From Liriodendron chinense (lineage: Eukaryota; Streptophyta; Magnoliopsida; Magnoliales; Magnoliaceae): a DNA stretch of 64,000 nucleotides. The stretch spans positions 806,001 to 870,000 of the forward strand of contig ML058494.1 in the NCBI GenBank assembly GCA_003013855.2. Direction: 5' to 3'. The notes beneath the pieces are model-generated. The model did no database searches and was not told where the DNA came from. It saw only the letters and a list, made by a program, of their open reading frames with translations. Shown in pieces: positions 1 to 11,645 of the stretch. How positions within the stretch are numbered: position 1 is the stretch's first letter; every line of letters starts with the position of its first letter. Both the position numbers and the translations under genes were made by a program.

Positions 1-2009
1 AGATAATTGGCTATGTCAGCGTACCATGGTGGATGCATAGCAACAAAGAGTTTCTCATCAGGGAATGAGTCCTCAATAGGTGACTTGTCAATGGAATTAG
101 GTAGGACTAGGCGGGATAGATGATCCGCCACCACATTTTCTACTCCCTTCTTATCCTTGATCTCCAAATCGAATTCTTGAAGGAGTAGGATCCATCTAAG
201 CAAACGGGGCTTGGCATCCTTCTTAGAAAGAAGGTGTTTCAGCACCGCATGATCTGTGTAAACGATGACCTTGGATCCTATTAAGTAAGGCCTGAATTTG
301 TCCAAGGCAAAGATGACGGCTAGGAGCTCTTTCTCCGTAGTCGAGTAATTAACTTGGGTGGGATTCAAGGTCCTAGTTGCGTAGTAGATAACATGGGGCT
401 TCTTATCCTTCTTTTGGCCTAACACCGCCCCAATAGCATAATCGCTTGAGTTGCACATCAACTCAAAAGGTATGGACCAATCCGGTGGTTGTATGATAGG
501 AGTGGTTGTCAATATGTTTTTTAGCTTTGAAAAAGCTAATTGACATTCGGCACTCCATTCAAATTGGTTCTCCTTTTAGAGAAGGTTACATAAGGGCCTA
601 GAGATATGAATAAAGCCCTTTATGAAACTTCTATAAAAACCGACGTGTCTAAGGAAGGACCGCATGTCGCGTATGCTTTTGGGTGGTGGTAGATTGGAAA
701 TTATGTCAAATTTTGCCCGGTCTACCTTTATTCTATTGGACGAGATGATATGTCCAAGGATTATTCCTCTTTATACCATGAAATGACACTTTTCCCAGTT
801 TAAAACGAGGTTCTTCTCCCACACCTCATCAAGACCAACTTCAAATGATTGAGGCACTCATCAAAAGTACAACCAAAAACAGAAAAATCATCCATGAACA
901 CCTCAAGAAATTCACCTACCATGTTCGAGAAAATACTCAACATGCATTGTTGGAATATGGCGGGTGCATTACATAGCTTGAATGGCATTCTTCGGTATGC
1001 GAAGGTACCAAACGGGCATGTAAATGTGGTTTTTCCTTAGTCCTCTGGGGCTATCTCAATTTGGTTGTAGCTGGAATAGCCATCTAGGAAGCAATAATAG
1101 GAATGACCTACTAACCTCTCTAAAATTTAATCCATGAATGGGAGAGGGAAGTGGTCCTTCCTAGTGACCGTGTTGAGCTTTTGATAATCAATGCACATAC
1201 GCCAACCAGTGGTTACTCTAGTCGATATAAGCTCGTTGTTGGCGTTTTCTATGATGGTAATACCAGATTTCTTGGGGACAACTTGGGTAGGACTCACCCA
1301 TTGGCTATCCGAGATGGGGTAGATGATACCCACATCTAGTAGCTTTAACGCCTCAGCTTTGACAACCTCCATCATGTTTGGATTTAGCCTTCTTTGAAGT
1401 TGTCTAGTCGTTTTTGCATTTTCTTCGAAGTGTATACGGTGAGTACAAACCGAAGAATCTATCCCTTTGAGATCCGCTATTGTCCAACCTATGGCTCCCC
1501 TATGTTCTTTGAGTAGCTCAATCAACTTAAGCTCTTGGTCTTTCCCTAAGTGAGAAGTAATGACAACCAGAAATGTTTCTTCTTGACCCAAGTATACATA
1601 TTTAAGCTCGGATGGCAATGGTTTAAGGTCAAGCTTCGGTGGTTTGATGTTAGACGGTAGAGGCCTTGATGTGGTTGGTGGCAATTTTTCAAAATGAGGC
1701 CTCCACCGGCTAGTACCAACTACCGGTCTCTCAATATTCAATGCTTGCACAATTTCACTAAAGATGGGGTCTTTAGAATCCACAAAATGTGCCAAGTATG
1801 TCTCTAAGCTTTCTAGTGGTTCAAGTTGGAGGAGCTTTTCTTCTTCAAAAGATTCGAGCATGTTTATCTCGAAGAGCTCATCATCATCAACATCCCTGTG
1901 CCTTTTGCCCAAATGGAACACATTCACCTCTAATGTCATGTTCCTAAAGGATAATTGCATCACCCCATTCCGGCAATTGATGATTGCGTTTGATGTAGTA
2001 AGGAACGGG
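1..2009 (-). pseudogene. A3 pol: protease C-terminus, RT and RNase H (broken)
   Basis: On the minus strand, 2009 down to about 1127 encodes the end of the protease, an acidic linker and the start of RT, including WRMCIDYQKLNTVTRKDHF. RT continues with frameshifts and stops through 1126-580; FMDDFSVFG lies near 860-890. From about 575 to the window edge the frame is open: the RT thumb, then RNase H with YTDHAVLKHLLSKKDAK, then the start of the spacer before integrase. One lesion near 1037 looks like a CAA-to-TAA change in the EDQEK motif. The long minus frame that begins at 2056 takes its first residues from the inserted solo LTR, so its start codon is not real. Confidence 0.8.
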
Positions 2010-3447
2010 TGTTGAGCTCTTAATTGTGCATATTCTAACCCCAATTCATCACTCATTATGCATGGTTTTCATGATTTAAAGACTAATCTAATGCATGGAA
2101 TTGTAATTGTAGGAATGAGAGGGAGACTTCACCAATTCATGGTTAAAAGAGTCACTTTATATGCATTGAAGATCAATATAATAAGTGCCAAAAGGTGGAC
2201 GAAAGAAGAAAAAAAGAAAGAGAAGAAAATATGGAAAAACGATCCCAAGACCTCTCCCAAGACCAGTCGCCAAACAGGTCTACACAACTAGACCGGTCGC
2301 CCGACCGGTCGCCGGACAAGTCGAGATGAGTCCAGAGAAACATAACTTACTGGACTGTTTTTAATGTTTTGAGACCGGTCGTGTGACCGGTCTTCCATGG
2401 GCTCAGACCGGTCGTTCGACCGGTCGGCAGCGTAATAGAGCTTGTCCGTGAAGCTCCGATTTTCTCTGCGCAATTGCGTGATTTCTTGCACAATCTGAAA
2501 TCTTCCACGCCAATCTATAAAAGGATACCTATAGCCTCTTCCTAAGGCATCTAGCAATGTGGGGAGCAAAGGATCCAAGACCTAGGAGGCTTCCTAGCCT
2601 CTTACAACTAGTTTTCTTTTTCTTCTAGTTCTAGTTCTAGTTTGTTTTTATGCTTTTCATTAGCTAACCTCTTAGGTAGAGCTAAGAGGTGAAGCTTATA
2701 GCTTAATTAGATGTTTTAATTCGTTTTATTGGTTTCAAGTTTGGATTTACTGAAGAATAATGGTTTTTAGAAGTTTGAATAAAGTTCTAAGTAGTTTTTC
2801 TTAATCTTATGATGGCTCATGGATTTTTAGAAGAATTGTTTTCGTTCTTAATTGATTTGCATGACTCTAGACCTGTACGCTCCGAGGAATCGGATTCAAT
2901 ACACTCTAGACTTGGATCATCATGTGGGAACTTCAAACCAAAGTTCTATCTTTTTTAGAAATTCTGAAATATGTGTTGGCTATTTATGTGATTTGAATCA
3001 AGTTCAAATCATAATATAGTCAAGTCTTGTGACAAGGTTTGATGATTATTATGGTTATGATCTTAATCTATTGGAAATAGGATTGACCTATGCAATTGAG
3101 TGTACTCAAGTCCTAACTTGAATTGATGAACAACACATGTGTTGGATTGCTTTGATAATATAACTGCTCTATCATCCGATAGATAGGATTTTATTTCGAT
3201 TCTAGTTGAGTAATTGAGAAACCATAGCGAATTATGCATCTGAGGAGAGCTATAAGTGGATCCTTGATGCTCTAATTATCTTTTCATTATCAGATTTTTT
3301 TGTTTCATGTTCAAAACCAATTTCACAAACTTCTTTAGATTCTAGTTATTAGGATAGTTGGAATTGTTTACCTCCTTCCCTGTGGATCGACCTCGGTCTT
3401 ACCGAGATTATTACTACATCGCAACCCTACATTAGGGGAAGCGAACA
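2010..3447 (+). mobile_element. Athila-type solo LTR S1, TSD ACGGG
   Basis: This 1438-bp sequence starts TGTTGAGCTC and ends GCGAACA, the termini of Athila LTRs elsewhere in the window. ACGGG flanks it on both sides (2005-2009 and 3448-3452), and A3 protease coding resumes directly beyond it, so it is a solo LTR left by LTR-LTR recombination. U3 carries GACCGGTC palindromes (about 2290-2430), then a conserved GCGCAATTGCG box at about 2468 and a TATA box, CTATAAAAGG, at 2515-2524. A CTCGGTCTTACCGAG hairpin lies near 3391, shortly before the 3' end. Its strand is opposite to that of its host A3. Confidence 0.9.
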
Positions 3448-5662
3448 ACGGGCGCCCTAAGATCACCGGTATTTGAGTGCTAGCATCTAGAACCGGTTGT
3501 GTGTCGAAGATGATAAAATCTACCGGGTAGTAGAATTTGTCAACTTGGACTAGAACATCTTCAACTATCCCTCTCGGTACACGGATGGATCTATCAGCGA
3601 GTTACAATGTGGTTTTGGTGGGTTTTAATTCACCAAGACCCAATTGCTCATATACCGAGTATGGGATTAAGTTTACGCTTGCCCCCAAATCTAGCAATGC
3701 ACGCTCAATTCGGTAGTCTCCAATGATACATGAGATTGTAGGACTACCGGGATCTTTGAATTTTTTTTTTTTGGGGGGGGGGAGGGTCTTTTGAGTGAGA
3801 ATGGCACTCACTTGCTCATTTAAGAAGGCCTTTTGTTACACATTATATTTGCGTTTAGTTGTGCATATGTCCTTTAGGAACTTGACATAAGAGGGGATTT
3901 GTTTGATGGCATTAAGCAAGGGAATGTTTATCTTGACTTCTCTGAAAATTTATAAAATATCATGAGAGTTTGGAAGAGATTTTGGAGCAACCAATCTCGA
4001 AGGGAATGGTGCTACAGGCTTATAAATGCGTTCCTTTTCTTGTGGGGCTAAGTTGGATCCGTCCTCATCCTCAAAATTTACCGGATCATTAGGCTTGTCG
4101 GCCTTCACCGGAATAGATTTGTCAATTTGTTTACCGCTTCTAAGAGTAGTGATGGATTTGGCTTACTCCATATGTTGGTTGAAGGTATCGGGGATGCTTA
4201 CTTCATGTACTTGCTTTGGATTGGGCTGAGGTTGGGCCGGAAAGGTCCCTTCCCTAGCATTTAAGCGTCCCTTAATCTCATCAACCGAGACTTTAAGCTC
4301 TTGGAACATTTGCTGATTCATTTGATTAATTTGTGTTTTCCCTTGTATAAATGCTTTTAAAGTATCCTCCATTGAGAATTGAGGTGCGGCCATATTTTGC
4401 ATGGGTGGCCCTCCTTAAGAGTTGGTAGGATTGCCCGTGGGAGCATTCTTCCAACTGAAATTTGGGTGGTTCTTCCAACTAGAATTGTACGTATTACCCA
4501 CCGGTCCATTGAAAGGCCGTTGATAACCATATGTTGCATTTGCATGTTTATGTAACACCTCTTGAAATGTAGGAATTGTAGGACAATCCTGCGTAGCGTG
4601 TAAATTGGTGAAAGAAATCTCACATATGGTCTCAATAGCTTCATTGGACTTTGGAACTCCACTGTTACTAAGTTCTATGGCCTTGATCTTCCTTGTGAGG
4701 TTGGCTAACCTCGCATTCACATCATCTTCCTCCTTAAGGATATAGATCCCTCCTTTCTCTTTCTCTTGAGTAGGCTTGGGGTTATTATTAGATTTTTGCT
4801 CATGAACTCGCCGTTGCACATCATCTCTACAAATTGGCGCATATTAGAACTTAATCCATCGTTGAAGAAGTTTATAATTCGTAAACTCTCGTAGCCATGA
4901 TGTGGGCAAGCAAGTAGGAGGTCCTTAAACCTTTCCCAACATTGGAAGAAAGATTCACCCTCTTTATCTAAAAAATTCATTATGGCTCTTTGAAGGGTAT
5001 TCGTTTTATGAGCCGGGAAGAACTTTTTCAAGAATTCTCGGGTCATCTCATTCCATGACCCTATCGAGTGTGGTTTAAGAGAATGAAGCCAAGTCTTGGC
5101 TCTTTCTTTCAATGAAAAGGGAAATAATTTAAGTTTAATGGCATCTTCCGAAACATTAGTGTATTCCAAGGTAGCCACCACTTCTTCAAATTCCTTTAAG
5201 TGCAAATATAGGCTGTCAGAGTCTAGCCCATGGAACTTTGGTATAAGTTGAATTACACCCGGCTTCATATCAATGTTTCCCCTGGTTGGTGGTAAAACCA
5301 CGCAAGAGGGTGTAGTTGCATGGGCCAGTTGTAGGTAGTCCCGTAGTGATCTCATTGGACGAACGTTATGTACCTCATTCTCTCCTACTCCCTCTTGATT
5401 TGCGTTTGTAGTTGGAGTAGGGGGGGGGGGAGAGGGGGGGAGGATTCCTTAAAGGTGTTTGATCCATACTTCCCAAATTATCACAATGTTCTACAGATTT
5501 TCGGATTCGTCTATGAATGGATAGTGGTCTAACTAAACCACCTTCGGATTGGAGACGATTGTTGTAGTCTCGTTCCCAACGGGACAAACCACAAAATCCA
5601 AAATCTAAACTAATCATAAATCCTAAAATCTGAAAATAAAAATAAAAAACAAAAGCGTTCAA
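3448..5662 (-). pseudogene. A3 gag and N-terminal protease (broken)
   Basis: Minus-strand frames from about 5660 down to 3448 encode Athila gag followed by protease. The capsid-like part (5355-4717) has PKFHGLDSDSLYLHLKEF, AHKTNTLQRAIMNF and CWERFKDLLLACPHHGYE. The nucleocapsid CCHC knuckle seen in A2 and A4 has decayed here: CGIC has become CEIS, although HATQDC remains at about 4600. Protease with LLDLGASVNLIPYSVYEQLG lies near 3640-3700. There are frame changes near 5370, 4720, 4400 and 3820. Homopolymer runs at 3757-3781 (T then G) and 5408-5440 (G-rich) disturb the frame. The gag start cannot be fixed. This gag clearly differs from that of A2 and A4, so A3 belongs to another Athila subfamily. 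Confidence 0.8.
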
Positions 5663-5848
5663 GTTGGAAGGATAGTACCGATTTGCTTGAACTAGAAGAA
5701 CTTCCTACAAAACAAAACAACTTTGTTGGTTCTAGAATTTAGAAAATCTAATCCTAAGAAAACAATAAATCCTAACTACTTCTACTCTATAGCTACTAAA
5801 ACAATTTAGAACCGTTATCTAATTTCCATGGAAATGGCACCAAAAACT
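5663..5848 (-). other. A3 leader with decayed Asp-tRNA primer-binding site
   Basis: This is the stretch between the 5' LTR and gag of A3. Immediately inside the LTR (5849) the minus strand reads AGTTTTTGGTGCCATTTCC, in the place where A2 and A5 have TGGCGCCG followed by a match to plant tRNA-Asp. The site is recognisable by position but several bases are changed. No ORF is evident. Confidence 0.6.
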
Positions 5849-7201
5849 TGTTCGCTTGTCTCAAGTGCAAGGCTGCGATGTAGTAATAAATCTCGGCAAG
5901 ACCGAGGCCGATCCATAGGGAATTAGAGAATGAATTCCAAACTATTCAAGCAACTCAAGTTGAATAGATAAGGGATTCGATTGAGAGATTTGTACTAAAA
6001 CAGTAACTTAATGAAAAACAGTAATTTAATGTACTAAGGCTTTCAAGGATTCACTTGTTGTAATCCCATGTCAATCCAATCAATCCAAGCATGATACATA
6101 ACCAGATTTAAAGTCCTATCTCTCATCTAGTTGGAAGATAAAGCATTAAACACATTTAATCCCACTCAAGTTGAACTTCCAAGTTCTAGTTCCATTCAAC
6201 ACATATAGAATTCGAAATCATAGCCTTAAGAGTAACAGCCATGCCTATGGACTATGGCCTGCTCAAGGGTTACCATAATTCGAACCTAATCAAGCACAAC
6301 ATGATAATCTTAGAGAATTACAAGGAATCCATGTCCGGAGCACATGAACTCTCATAAAACGTCTAAAACTATCAACTTTATAAGAACTAGAATATCAAAA
6401 TTCGAACTTGTAGTAGAACTACTTGAACTGAACTGAATCAAACATGAAATTGGCTACAAGCTTCACCTCTCAGCCTTAGTTGAGAGATTCTAGCCGAGCA
6501 TTGTCATACTATAACTAGAACTCATAAAAGAAAACTAGAAAACATAAAAACCCGGAGTTTGGAGGGTTGCAAACGCTCCACGACAGCTTCCTTCCTCTCC
6601 CACGAAGTTCCTTAGCTTCTATGATGCCCTAGGAAGAGACCCTAGGTGTCCTTTTATAGTGGTGAAGCTCCCTTGCATCGGAAACATCTAGAAATTGCGT
6701 AAGGTTATGCAATGCGCAGAGAATTTCAGACTAAAATTAGAAAGCTTGCTGTCTTACGTAGGGCCGACCGGTCTTGACTGGTCGGAATGCCTTTATTAGA
6801 GGTCCAGCATGCACAACAAGAAGCTCGACCTGCTGGCCGACCGGTCTTGACCAGTGGACCAGGCTGGTCATTGGTCAAGGGACCTCCAGAGATGTGGCCG
6901 ACCGGTCTTGACCGGTCGCGGTTCCCATGGCCGACCGGTCACGACCGGTCGGGCATCTAGATTTCTAATTTTTCTTTCTTTCGTTGGTCTTCTCTCTCTT
7001 CCACTTGCTTTCTTCTTTCTTTGGTCCTCCTTCAATCTTCATTCAATGGCTCTAAGTGGACCATTTTTGTCTCCAATTGGGTAAAGTCCGCTCTCATTCC
7101 TACAATCACAAAACATGCCTTAGATGGGCCTTTTAAACGTTCAAACCATGCATGTAATGTGACGTAATGGGCTATATCATGTATAAATTGGAGGCTCAAC
7201 A
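5849..7201 (-). repeat. 5' LTR of A3
   Basis: This 1353-bp LTR, read on the minus strand, starts TGTTGAGCCTCC at 7201 and ends GCGAACA at 5849. It resembles the 3' LTR of A5 (48700-50089), which starts TGTTGAACCTCC. U3 has an array of GACCGGTC palindromes at 6764-6954, a GCGCATTGC-type box near 6710, and a TATA box on the minus strand at 6659-6650. The U5 hairpin (GACCGAG half near 5899) is partly mutated. The second LTR of this element lies outside the window. Confidence 0.85.
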
Positions 7202-7815
7202 CTCCTCCACCGGGGATAGTTCGAAGAGAGATTTCCCAAAATAAAGTTATCCAGGTGCCAGTAGCACAAGTAGTACCAACCCTCACTCGATGGGGCTTTT
7301 TTGAGTTAGTACATCTTAAAAAACTCATCGGCCGTCAAGTCCTCATTGCTCACTTACTTCCAGAGGACATTGGCACTCAATACAACCCTCCAGCGATTTA
7401 CGATGAGTTGGCTGGGGGCAATCTTGTAAATACGGAGCACGTCTCCAACGAAAGGATGAAGGGGGAGACATACTTCAAGTTTGAAAAAATACTCATACAG
7501 TGCCACATAACCCGACGGTGGAGAATTCGAAGTTTCTCCATCTCCAGGTAGTCTGAGAATGACGGAGTCAGGAATCCGATATCTTTCCTGTAAGCCGGTC
7601 AATTGTTCCTCCGTCATTATCGAGGGATAACCAGATGCAGAATATCTTCCCGCTGACACCCTTGCATCGTTCGATTCAGAAGAATCTGGAGTATCATCTC
7701 CAAAAGGAACGACGTCATTATCAGAGTTCCTCGCCATAGAAAGAAAATAGAAGAAAAGAAGAAAGGAGAATGAATACCTCAGCAACGAGGTCACGCCAGA
7801 GATAGATAGAAAAAG
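7202..7815 (-). pseudogene. Remnant of Tat element T2: antisense gene with transposase_28-like domain
   Basis: The minus strand from the ATG at 7737 encodes a protein like the antisense gene of T1: MARNSDNDVVPFG, then SAGRYSASGYPS, RYRIPDSVILRLPG and LPLHPFVGDVLRIYKIAP. After frame changes near 7330-7360 it has GWYYLCYW and a SSNYP motif, where the A3 insertion cuts it at 7202. This domain is the one usually called 'putative gypsy-type transposon' (transposase_28), found in plant Tat-lineage elements. Bases 7738-7815 are its upstream sequence, cut by the C1 LTR. The rest of T2 is not in the window. Confidence 0.7.
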
Positions 7816-9828
7816 TGTAAGTACATACATTTGTCAATTACCTTGTTGGTTGAGTCGTCATGTCTAATGAGCCTAGAAGATACTGAAGAATGAAGCCTTG
7901 AAGATCTCCGGCTATTCGACTCAGAAGATTTACGAAGATACCTTGATTCAAAACCAACTTCCTTAACCCTAGATTCAAGTATTTCTCAAAACCTTTGACC
8001 TCTAGATGGCCCGTCATTTAATAGACATTTCCCTTATCCTCATGCCATAAAGGATAGTCCAAAAGATCAGCTTGGACCTTGTTTGTATTGGCCCACAGTC
8101 CTTCTGCAGGAAAGAAATCGAAAAATCATAGTTTTTATAAATCCTGCAAAATGAGCACCGGGCGCCCGACCACTATGCAACCGGGCACCCGACCACCTGA
8201 AAATATGTCCAACAAGGTAGGAATGAATATCGGGCGATCGACCCAAACTTGTCCGGGCGCTCGACCTAAGGAAAACTAGTCCAGCAACCACATTCTGAAA
8301 ATTCATTTTGAATTTCAGGCGCCTGACTGCAACTGTGTCCGGGGGCCCGAACAGTGAAAATTAAGTCCAGAGTGTTTTCATGTAAAACATCATGAATATC
8401 GGGCGCCCAACTACAACTATGTCCGGGCACCCGACCAGAACAAAATGAGTCCACTGAGTTTTTTTATTGGAAATACCATAAGGATTCCGGGCACCCGACA
8501 ACAACTCCATTGGGCGCCCGACCAGGACAAAATACGTCTAGTAAGACCAGTCTGAAATTCAAGAAGGATTTTGAGCGCCCGACTGCAACTATGTCCAGGT
8601 GCCCGACCAGGTGCAGACTGGTCCAGTAAGCTTAACCATACGACTGGACTGAATTTCGGGCTCCCGACTGTCGTTGGATCTATTTTTGGACTATATGTCC
8701 AGGCGCCCGAAGCTAGTATCCGGGCACCCGAACTATCCGTTTTTGCCCGTTTTTTCCACATCTATTTAAGCATTTACTTGGGTAAAAACCTAATCATGAA
8801 AAAGAGAGTCCTCCTTTGAGTGTGTGCGTTTCCATAGCAAAAAACCTCCCTTCTCAAAGTCTTAATTCTTGAGTTCATTGTTCAATCCTAGTTGCTACAA
8901 ACTATTAATGAGTATTCAAAGCTCGGATTGAAACATGAACTCAAGCCCTCATTAATGACACTTGACCTAATCTCTAGTTGTAATATTTTCTTGTCATTAT
9001 TGCCATTAATGAAGATCTTGGTGAAACCCTTCTCTATCATTTAAGCCGTATCCCTTAGGGAAGTTTCAACCAAACCCTAATCCCTCACCTTGGAACCTAC
9101 AAGAAGGCATTTATAGCAAGGTTGCTGATCGAGGGAGCTGAAGAAGGTACCGTTCGTGCAAGCCTGAAGCTTCTTCAACCAAAGGCATTATCAAGGGGCT
9201 CAACCAGCTAAGTATACTTTAGTTTCTCGAGTCCAAGAAACCTTCTCAAAAGTTGAGATTTGGGTTTCAGAGTTTGAAGACCTATACTTAGTTGCGTCTT
9301 TGCATAGGACAAGTTCTTGAATAGGGCAAGCCCTTGTGTAGGACAAAGTGTTTGATGGATTACTCCTAAGGAAGGATGAATCCATGTGTTGAAGTCCAAG
9401 TCCTTTTGTAGGCTGTTAAGGTTTATGGTTAACCTCATTTAAAACCATTGTGATCAGTGAAATCCAGCCACTCAAGGAGTGAGTGGATCAGCCGGGAGTG
9501 GAGTAGGTACATAACCGAAGCACTATAAAATCTCTTGTTATGTGATGAATGTTTGTAATTGCTTCACTTCTTCCATGATTGAGATAAATTGATTATAACA
9601 TTTTCTATTATTGTTAAGCAGTAAGTCATAAAAATAGTATTCTGCATATCAAGTGTTTATGGAAATGTTTCTGAAATGCAATTCATATTCTCAAATATGT
9701 CTTCAATTAACATTTACATGTTTATGAGTGTTTAAATTGCTTAAGTTAAAAAGTGTCCTATTCACAAGACAAAGAAACAAGTTTCTTGCTTCCACAAGTG
9801 CGGTAATCAAACTTATACCGCAATTTCA
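7816..9828 (+). repeat. 5' LTR of C1
   Basis: This 2013-bp LTR starts TGTAAGTACA and ends CAATTTCA next to the PBS. It matches the C2 LTR in the first 40 bp (TTGTCAATT, TTGGTTG), around TGAGTATTCAAAGCTCGG, and near the 3' end (CAAGTGCGGTAA against CAAGCGGTAA in C2). Its U3 palindrome array differs from that of C2. The TATA-like box is TCTATTTAAG at 8761-8770. A block near 9415-9500 (TTAAGGTTTATGGTTAACC, then ATTTAAAACC and GGGAGTGGAGTAGG) is shared with all SIRE-type LTRs here. Confidence 0.8.
8155..8735 (+). repeat. Array of GGGCGCCC-based palindromic repeats in the C1 U3
   Basis: Variants of CGGGCGCCCGAC recur about fifteen times, mostly in pairs some 22 bp apart, with pairs starting near 8160, 8231, 8319, 8400, 8489, 8573 and 8657. 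The core GGGCGCCC is a perfect 8-bp palindrome. Pairs are often joined by TGCAACTATGTC-like sequence and followed by AGTCCAG-like sequence. The array ends about 30 bp before the TATA-like box. It occupies the place that GACCGGTC arrays take in C2. Confidence 0.85.
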
Positions 9829-9830
9829 AT

Positions 9831-9842
9831 TGTTATCAAAGC
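9831..9842 (+). other. C1 primer-binding site (initiator Met tRNA type, two mismatches)
   Basis: TGTTATCAAAGC lies two bases after the LTR end. The plant copia PBS complementary to initiator Met tRNA is TGGTATCAGAGC, so two bases have changed, both G-to-T or G-to-A. The following GGGTTCCTCC is also present after the intact PBS of C2. Confidence 0.75.
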
Positions 9843-9902
9843 GGGTTCCTCCTTAAAGGCGTAACAGCTCGGAGTGTGATCCGTCTCTGAAAGTTTGAAA
9901 TC

Positions 9903-11608
9903 ATGTCAAAAGGGAATTCTAGTATGGTTTCCAAACCTCCATATTTTGATGGATTAAACTATGCATATTGGAAAGCAAGAATGAGAGTCTTCTTATAATC
10001 ATTGGATCATGCAACATGGGTGGAAATAAAATATGAAATACCCCTCTTGAGCACAGTCATAGATGGAGTCACCACCACTACAATCAAACCGGATGATTTA
10101 TGGACTGACCTTGAGCAACTAAGGTACATAAGCAATGCAAAGGCACTCATTACTATTTTTTGTGCCATTTCAGCAGATGCGTTCAAAAGAATATGTAATT
10201 GCACAACTGCTAAGGAAGCATGGGACATCTTTGAAACTACCCATGAAGGGACTAGTACAGTCAAGAGGTCAAAACTTAAGATCTTAACTACTCAATTTGA
10301 AAATATGAAAATGGAAGAGCATGAGACCTTCATGGACTTTTTCACCCGACTGAGTGATGTCACCAATGTTATGTGGGGATCGGGGGAGAGAAAATCGGAT
10401 CCACGCATTTGTAGGAAAATACTGAGATCCTTACCCGAATGATTCTCCTCTAAGGTCATAACAATAGAGGAATGTAGAGATATTGATACCATGAAAGTAG
10501 AAGACTTACTAGAATCTCTACAGACCCATGAACTTCATTTCAAGAAATCCCCAAAAGGTAAAAACACAGTTTTGAAAACTTCACACACTAAACAAGAATC
10601 TTTAGTTAACAGTGATGAAGACTTGGATATAAATGAAATGGCACTTATAGCAAAAAAATTTAGAAAATTCTTCAAAAACAAAGGGAAGAAGTATGACAAA
10701 AATAGCAAATCTTTTGATAAAAAGTGCCACACTGAAAAATCTTTTAACAAGCCAAAAGATCCTAAGTGCTACAACCGTGAACGCTATGGTCATATTGCCT
10801 CTGACTACCAAGCTCCTGCCAAAGAAAAATTCAAAAAGAAAGCAATGGCAGCTACATGGGATGACTCCGATGATTCAGATTCAGAATCAGATGAATCTCA
10901 AAGTGATGGGGGAAGAGGATCTGTTAAAATCTTAATGGCCTCTATTACGGAGATTGTCCCAGAAATACAAAGCATAAGAGACAAGGATGATCACAAATCG
11001 TCGGAAACCAATCTGACATCCTCCGATGATGACGAGGATGAAGAGGAAGATAATGAGGAATTGCAAGTTGCTTATGACGAATTATTTCGTCAAAGCATCC
11101 TTCTTACTAAGAAGTTGAGCCAAGTTAATATTGAAAAAAACAAATTGGCTGATGAAATGCAAGAAGTAAAAGGAGAAAACAACAGATTTCATTTTCAGAT
11201 TTGTGACTTAAATAGGAAAAATAAAGAAGCTCAAGACAAAATCAATACTTTAGAAGATGAGCTTAAAAAGGCAAACTCTACAAATCAATGTCTAACCATG
11301 TAGCTTAATCAAGAACTTCAACTTAATGAGAGATTTGCCCAAAGTAGAGAAAAGCTAGATGATATCCTAAAATCAGGTAAGCCTTGTAGGAACACAAGAG
11401 GGCTAGGTTATGGTGAGCAAACTAAGGCTAGTAACCCAGAACTTGAAAAGAATAGGAATGCATCAGGAAGCAATAAGAAGAATTCACCAATATGCCATGC
11501 ATGTGGAGATGTTGGACATTTGAAATTTGAATGCTTGGCCTTTAAGAATCTGGTTCGGAACTTGAAAGGAAAATTTATACCTATCGGAAAGATGATAAAT
11601 CACATGTG
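9903..11608 (+). pseudogene. C1 gag (SIRE-type, broken)
   Basis: The frame starts with ATG at 9903 and resembles UBN2-type copia gag: KPPYFDGLNYAYWKARM, then AKEAWDIFETTHEGT and CRKILRSLPE. Stops fall at about 9996, 10440 and 11301. The first zinc knuckle has decayed to CYNRERYGHIASDY (near 10770); a second, CHACGDVGHLKFEC, is intact near 11495. Between them lie an acidic stretch rich in D, E and S (10860-11060) and a coiled-coil-like region (11070-11330). Gag would form the particle and bind RNA. The frame ends near 11608, before the protease region. Confidence 0.8.
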
Positions 11609-11645
11609 AAGTCCTCTAAAACAAGCACCATGAAAAAATGGGAAC

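Larger units (their letters stand above)
1..7201 (-). mobile_element. Athila-type Ty3/gypsy element A3, 3' end beyond window
   Basis: Reading the minus strand from right to left gives 5' LTR (5849-7201), a decayed primer-binding site, gag, aspartic protease, RT and RNase H; the window edge cuts the element before integrase. The protease motif LDLGASVNLIPYSVY and the RT active site FMDD fit the Athila lineage. Solo LTR S1 (2010-3447) interrupts the protease. The element lies inside the antisense gene of Tat element T2, which resumes at 7202. If a 5-bp target duplication exists, its right copy is CTCCT at 7202-7206; the left copy is outside the window. The frames are broken in several places, so it is a dead copy. 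Confidence 0.85.

Noticed and set aside
1127..2056. Minus-strand ORF starting MSDELGLEYAQLR as a separate gene
   Set aside because: The first residues are the end of solo LTR S1; the rest is A3 protease-RT, so the start is an artefact of the insertion.
5408..5440. G-rich run as a PPT
   Set aside because: It lies within the broken A3 gag on the opposite strand and not next to any LTR start.
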